Shown: positions 59,811-64,000 of the stretch, piece by piece
Layout of the letters: every line of letters starts with the position of its first letter
Numbering within the stretch: position 1 is the first letter of the stretch
Source: Kineococcus aurantiacus
Lineage (GTDB): Bacteria; Actinomycetota; Actinomycetes; Actinomycetales; Kineococcaceae
Assembly (NCBI RefSeq): GCF_013409345.1
Contig: NZ_JACCBB010000001.1
Location: forward strand, 4,712,001 to 4,776,000
Direction of reading: 5' to 3'
Length of the DNA: 64,000 nucleotides
Translations under genes and position numbers: made by a program
The notes under the pieces: model-generated
What the model was told of the DNA's origin: nothing
Seen by the model: only the letters and a program-made list of their open reading frames with translations
The model's database searches: none

Positions 59811-60052
59811 ACCCGACGCATCGACTGCCTATTCATCGCTTCCCGCTCATCATATGGCGGTACCACGAATTGACTTTGAGTTCAAGGACCTGGCGCGGGG
59901 TGCCTTGTTCCTGCCATGGTGCGCAGCCGCCTGGCCGACCCGGCTGGGTGGCCGGGTTGCGCACGCTCAGCGGCTCGGTTCTGGTCGCGGCCACGAGTGA
60001 TCGGCGTGCTTCCGGGTGCAACAGTGGCAACGGTAGCGGGCGTTGTACAGGT

Positions 60053-62533
60053 GTGAAGGCCACGCGCACCGCTGCCCCTGCCCGCCGTCCTGTACTGCAG
60101 CTGCTGGCCGCCTTCGTCGCGGTCAGCGCTGTCGGTGGGGTCCTAAGTGCAGGGCTGGTGATCCCGGCGGTGGCCGTGACGGGCAGCCTGACCAGCAAGG
60201 GGGTGGACGTTTTCAACGAGCTGCCCACCGACCTGGGTGACCAGTCCCTATCAGAAGCCTCCACCATCTTGTGGTCCGACGGGACGGTCATGGCCAGGGT
60301 CTACGACCAGAACCGTAGCGTCGTCGGCTTCGACCAGATCGCCCCCGTCATGCGCGACGCGATCGTCTCCATCGAAGACGACCGCTTCTACCAGCACGGC
60401 GCCGTGGACTTCAAAGGCATCGTCCGTGCGCTGGTGTCCAACACCGGCGGGGGCAGTACCCAGGGTGCGTCGACGCTGACTCAACAGTACGTGAAGAACG
60501 TGTTGGTTCAGCAGGCCGTTCAAGCGGGCGATACCCAGGCTGCGGCCGCTGCGGTCGAGCACGAGGGCGTCGACGGCTACGCCCGCAAGCTGCGTGAAAT
60601 GAAGTTGGCCGTGGGGGTCGAGAAGGAGATGTCGAAGGATGACATCCTCACCGGCTATCTGAACGTCGCCTACTTCCAAAACAATGTTTACGGCATCGAG
60701 GCCGCGGCGCAGTTCTACTTTTCTAAGCCCGCCGCTGAGCTTCTTCTGCCCGAGGCGGCCCTACTGGCCGGCATGGTGCAGAACCCCGCCTCCTACAACC
60801 CGGTGGAGTACCCCGATGCGGCCGTCAAGCGCCGTAACGTCGTATTGGACCGGATGCTGGAGGTCGGCAAGATCGACCAGGCCATCCACGACCAGGCCGT
60901 CGCCACGTCACTGCTGCTGAACCGCAACCCCAGCCGGCAAGGTTGTCTGGCCGCCGGGACCGCAGCCTACTTCTGCGATTACGTTGTGCACGTCATCGAC
61001 AGCGACCCCATCTTCGGCGCCACGGCCGAGGAACGCAAGAAGCTGCTGCGCAGCGGGGGCTTGACGATCAGGACGACGTTGGACCGCACCGTGCAGCAGA
61101 TCACCCAGGACTCGGTCAACAAGGGCGTCAACCCCGGCCAGCTGGCCCGCGCAGCGGCCTCCGTCGTCCAGCCGGGCACGGGCAGCGTCTTGGCGATGGC
61201 GCAAGACACCACGTATTCGCCCGACGATGACCAGCTGGGGGTAACGACCTACAACTACAACGTCGGCGAGGCCATGGGAGGCACACGAGGCTTCCAACAG
61301 GGCTCAACGTTCAAGGCGTTCACCCTGGCGACCTGGCTGAAGGCGGGCCGGTCCTTGGACTCTACTGTCGCTGCCCCCAGCAAAGGCAACGACCCCTTCA
61401 GCGCCTTCACAAGCTGTGGGCAAAAGATGCGCGGCGGTACCTACCCCTACAGCAACTCCGAAGGTGGAGGTGAGGGATCGATGAGCGTGCGCCAAGCCAC
61501 AGCCAGGTCCGTGAACACTGCCTACGTGGCCATGGAAAAGCAGCTCGACCTGTGCGACATCGCCTCCACCGCGCAGTCGCTCGGCGTCTACAAAGGCCGG
61601 ATGGAGGAGAACTTCCCCACCGGTCAGACCAACGCCGACCTCGACCTGTACCCCTCGCTGACACTGGGCACCAACCTCGTCACCCCACTCGCGGTCGCCG
61701 GGGCGTACGCAGCGTTCGCCGCGGAGGGCAACTTCTGCAAACCGACGGCCATCACCGAGATGCTCAACACCGAGGGCAAGCCGCTAAACATCCCCTCAGC
61801 GGACTGCAAACGGGTCCTCGACGTCAACGTCGCCCGCAACGTGACCGAGGCTCTGCAGGGCGGGTGGACCGCTGGCACTGCCGCCTCGGTAGGCGGCAAG
61901 GGGCAACTGAACGGCCGTCAAGTTGCCAGCAAGACGGGAACCACGAATGGGAGCAAAGACACCTGGTTCGCCGCCTACACCCCACAGTTGGCCGCAGCGG
62001 TGTGGGTGGGTCATGAGACACCGAAGTCGCCCATCGGGGAGAAGATTAACGGCCTGCGGCGCGGTCGGGTCTTCGGCGCCACGATCGCTGGCCCCATCTG
62101 GACCGGCATTGTCGGCCCCGCCTCGAACGCACTGAACCTGCCGAAAGCGACGTTCACTCCCGGCACCAGCCAGGGCCTGAAGACCAGCACCAGCGACGGT
62201 CGGATTAAGGTTCCCAACGTCGTCGGGCGCAGTGTCTCTAACGCCAGGAGCATCTTGGAGGCCGCAGGCTTTCAGGTGGCCGTCTCCAGCAAGACGGCGT
62301 CCTCCCCATCGGTGACCAAGGGGCTCATCGCCTCCCAGAGTGCTCGTGCGGCCGCGGCCGGGACGACGATCACCCTGGTCCGCAGCTCCGGGCCGACGCC
62401 GGCCAAGACGCCAGCCCCGGTGCCATCGCAGACGCCGACGCCGAGCGACAGACCCGAAGCCCAGCCGCCGGCCCCGCCGGCCCAGCAGCTGCCATCACCG
62501 ACGGCCTCGGCTCCAGCTCCTGACGTCAACTGA
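60053..62533 (+). CDS. Class A penicillin-binding protein with PASTA domain
   Basis: An 826-residue bifunctional peptidoglycan synthase. A membrane anchor (VLQLLAAFVAVSAVGGVLSA, about 16-36) is followed by a GT51 glycosyltransferase (about 70-260) with EDDRFYQHGAVDFKGIVRA, where the second Glu/Asp pair is catalytic, and STQGASTLTQQYVKN. The transpeptidase domain (about 360-670) has the motifs STFK (Ser nucleophile), SVN and KTGT. One PASTA domain (about 715-780, VPNVVGRSVSNARSILEAAG) and a Pro-rich tail close it. Start GTG 60053 is chosen because earlier codons are arginine/cysteine-rich shadow. It stands alone. Confidence 0.92.
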   Translation: MKATRTAAPARRPVLQLLAAFVAVSAVGGVLSAGLVIPAVAVTGSLTSKGVDVFNELPTDLGDQSLSEASTILWSDGTVMARVYDQNRSVVGFDQIAPVMRDAIVSIEDDRFYQHGAVDFKGIVRALVSNTGGGSTQGASTLTQQYVKNVLVQQAVQAGDTQAAAAAVEHEGVDGYARKLREMKLAVGVEKEMSKDDILTGYLNVAYFQNNVYGIEAAAQFYFSKPAAELLLPEAALLAGMVQNPASYNPVEYPDAAVKRRNVVLDRMLEVGKIDQAIHDQAVATSLLLNRNPSRQGCLAAGTAAYFCDYVVHVIDSDPIFGATAEERKKLLRSGGLTIRTTLDRTVQQITQDSVNKGVNPGQLARAAASVVQPGTGSVLAMAQDTTYSPDDDQLGVTTYNYNVGEAMGGTRGFQQGSTFKAFTLATWLKAGRSLDSTVAAPSKGNDPFSAFTSCGQKMRGGTYPYSNSEGGGEGSMSVRQATARSVNTAYVAMEKQLDLCDIASTAQSLGVYKGRMEENFPTGQTNADLDLYPSLTLGTNLVTPLAVAGAYAAFAAEGNFCKPTAITEMLNTEGKPLNIPSADCKRVLDVNVARNVTEALQGGWTAGTAASVGGKGQLNGRQVASKTGTTNGSKDTWFAAYTPQLAAAVWVGHETPKSPIGEKINGLRRGRVFGATIAGPIWTGIVGPASNALNLPKATFTPGTSQGLKTSTSDGRIKVPNVVGRSVSNARSILEAAGFQVAVSSKTASSPSVTKGLIASQSARAAAAGTTITLVRSSGPTPAKTPAPVPSQTPTPSDRPEAQPPAPPAQQLPSPTASAPAPDVN

Positions 62534-62731
62534 TTCCTGCAACCTACTCACGGTCGCAATACCTGCCTGCGAATTTGCAGGCTGGTTGGGCCTGGGAGCT
62601 CACCGCCAACGATCATCTGTCATCACCTCCCCACGAGAGCACCCGCAACCTGCAACGCGGGATGAGTGCGCAGGTGGCGAAGTGGCCGTACGCGTCATGA
62701 ACAGCGCATCAGGACAGCGAGGTATCAGCGC

Positions 62732-62771
62732 TCGGCAGCTCGGCAGCTCGGCAGCTCGGCAGCTCGGCAGT
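62732..62771 (+). repeat. Five perfect 8-bp tandem repeats
   Basis: CTCGGCAG five times head to tail at 62732-62771, between the penicillin-binding protein gene and the converging membrane protein gene; the surrounding 260 bases contain no gene. Confidence 0.9.
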
Positions 62772-62799
62772 CCATCAGTCCTGTAGCCCGGTAATTCAG

Positions 62800-63276
62800 C
62801 TACTGCCGCCCAGACGGTTCGTCCGGTGCTGTCTCCCTTTCACCGCCAAGAGCTTGGTCGGCCTGCGCCTTATCGCGTTCATCCAACCGCCGGCCCCAGG
62901 CGACCAGGAGTGCAAAGCCGGCTGAGAGCACCGGCACGGTAGCGAAGACGACCAGGTAGATGGCGCCGGTCGTGGCGAAGTAGAGGGGCTGGACGGCGAT
63001 GACGGTCACCGGCATCGCGATGCGCACCCGGGCGCGGGTGGTGAAAAGCATCGCCCACGGCGCGATGAGGTGCACTGCCCAGGGCACCCCGTACACCCCG
63101 ATCCAGCCCAGCTCGGCCAGAGGGGAGTCGTCGACCACCGAGACGACGGGAAGGGCCAGGACAAGCAGGATCACGACGACCTGCCAGGGCCGCAGGGGCC
63201 ACCAGCCGATCGTGCTGAGGACCAGGATCGGCAGTAGGCCCACTGCGTAGACCATCACCAGGGCGGCGTAGTGCAA
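62800..63276 (-). CDS. Hypothetical four- to five-helix membrane protein
   Basis: A 158-residue protein with hydrophobic helices ALVMVYAVGLLPILVLST, PWQVVVILLVLALPVVS, GVYGVPWAVHLIAPWAMLF, AMPVTVIAVQPLYFATTGAIY and LVVFATVPVLSAGFALLVAW, then a charged tail. The start is uncertain: TTG 63276 has AGGAG eleven bases ahead, ATG 63255 lacks a site. It converges on the penicillin-binding protein gene. Function unknown. Confidence 0.65.
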   Translation of the reverse strand: MHYAALVMVYAVGLLPILVLSTIGWWPLRPWQVVVILLVLALPVVSVVDDSPLAELGWIGVYGVPWAVHLIAPWAMLFTTRARVRIAMPVTVIAVQPLYFATTGAIYLVVFATVPVLSAGFALLVAWGRRLDERDKAQADQALGGERETAPDEPSGRQ

Positions 63277-63283
63277 TGCTCAC

Positions 63284-63734
63284 TCATCTCCTACTCGATG
63301 GGCATGGCCGCGGCGCTGGGCCGCGCCGGCGAACAGCAAACTGTGCGGTGGGCAGCCGACGGTCCGCTGGTGCGTTCGGAAGGCGCGGCGGCGGGGCTGT
63401 GCACCGGCCGCACGCTCGCATCGCAGGGAGGGCGGCCACCTTGACAGCGTCCCACCCTCCCAGCGGAGGGCAGGGGTCAGGTGTCCAAGTGGCCGCCGCT
63501 CGAGGCGATCTGAACGCTATTGCGGGCGGAGGCCGTGCCTGTGCTTTCACTGCGAGGTGGTCGAGGTCGCGTCAGGCCAGGGTATGTCGGCCAGTGCTGG
63601 GTTGGTGAACAGGGTGCGCGTGTCGTCGCCGGTGATGGAAGGAGCCGAAGGACCGCTCAGGTCCCAGCTCGTCCCGGCTGCTGGCCTCGCATTGGGTGTT
63701 GGCAACCACGCACGGCCCATCGGGGCAGAGTCGG
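63284..63734. other. Gene-free interval with a possible gene relic
   Basis: No supported gene. The minus strand from about 63690 to a stop at 63547 reads SWDLSGPSAPSITGDDTRTL and FTNPALADIPWPDATSTTSQ, a protein-like end without a credible start. Confidence 0.35.
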
Positions 63735-63780
63735 GTGCCATGACCGTGACGTCGCCCGCACGGCGCCATGACCGCGAAGT
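63735..63780 (+). repeat. Type A repeat doublet
   Basis: GTGCCATGACCGTGACGTCG, then CGCCCGCACGGCG with CCATGACCGCGAAG; rightmost copies in the window. Confidence 0.8.
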
Positions 63781-63817
63781 TCGGCCCGGCTGCCTGGGTG
63801 TGCGGGAGCATCGAGGC

Positions 63818-64000
63818 ATGGTGACTCTCGGCCCAGGTGGACAGGCTCCGCGCAAGCTGCGCGCGGGGGACCGAGTACGGCTGAGGACGGTGGACGAAGA
63901 GCGTCGCCTGAATGGTCTGACGACGGACGCGGTGGGTGTGATCGACATGGAGCTCGCTGCCGGCGGCTTCCTCGTGGGTTTCCCCGATGCCGGCTTGAAC
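63818..64000 (+). CDS. Hypothetical protein, cut by the window end
   Basis: ATG 63818 with GAGG three to six bases ahead opens a frame of 61 codons that runs off the right edge without a stop. The visible part (KLRAGDRVRLRTVDEERRLN, then AVGVIDMELAAGGFLVGFPD) is beta-rich, like a small SH3-type or KOW-like barrel with GD-V and G-V-I spacing. The family cannot be named from this piece. Confidence 0.6.
   Translation, partial: MVTLGPGGQAPRKLRAGDRVRLRTVDEERRLNGLTTDAVGVIDMELAAGGFLVGFPDAGLN

Noticed and set aside
63547-63948. Minus-strand frame at the right end as a gene
   Set aside because: Its N-terminal two thirds are repeat DNA and shadow of the gene at 63818; only the last 45 residues look protein-like.

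Overview
The window is very GC-rich (roughly 70% or more by eye). It has frequent GTG starts, many 4-11 bp gene overlaps, ECF sigma factors of the SigE type, IdeR/DtxR-like iron boxes and a SAM-IV riboswitch. This points to a high-GC actinobacterium. The gene set, with Tat/lipoprotein signals and a bacterial heptose pathway in an actinobacterium, suggests a Kineosporiaceae-like organism such as Kineococcus. That name is inference, and chromosome versus large plasmid cannot be decided. No tRNA, rRNA or CRISPR array was seen.

1-31.5 kb holds mostly conventional metabolic and transport loci. The left 2.4 kb is largely decayed: a broken Tat-exported metallophosphoesterase and one small hypothetical gene. 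A leftward ADP-heptose cassette follows: a gmhB-like remnant with an internal deletion, a GT9 heptosyltransferase-type enzyme, and one 697-residue protein fusing GmhA, HldE kinase and HldE adenylyltransferase. Next come a flavin lactone oxidase with a GT8 glycosyltransferase, an XRE regulator divergent from an SDR, and a GntR regulator divergent from a peptidase/APC permease operon. A catecholate-type siderophore ABC operon behind an IdeR box follows, then an MFS transporter behind a SAM-IV riboswitch. A membrane-cupredoxin/multicopper oxidase pair lies between two related TetR genes, one of which lost its recognition helix. A MerR/MFS divergent pair ends the section.

32-41.8 kb carries two adjacent MEDS-domain signalling proteins (one with STAS, one with an HATPase domain), a second IdeR-box siderophore-binding lipoprotein, a frameshifted NCS1 permease divergent from a SnoaL/XRE-cupin pair, a lipoprotein, and a GT39-like membrane glycosyltransferase.

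41.9-57.7 kb is unusual. About seventeen short genes (79-241 codons), mostly orphans, lie on both strands. Recognisable ones include SMI1/KNR4, DUF4288 and DUF6924, together with small membrane and lipoproteins. They are punctuated by a family of short interspersed repeats built on a GATGACCG/CATGACCG core with a GC-rich hairpin. I see these repeats only from 32 kb to the right end, always between genes. An intact IS110-family element sits in this zone.

55.1-59.8 kb is an inverted duplication of a SigE-family sigma factor plus membrane anti-sigma-like partner. In the left copy the sigma gene has an in-frame TGA at a tryptophan codon, and its partner carries ten perfect 9-bp tandem repeats. 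The right end has a class A penicillin-binding protein with a PASTA domain, a membrane protein, and a hypothetical gene cut by the window edge.
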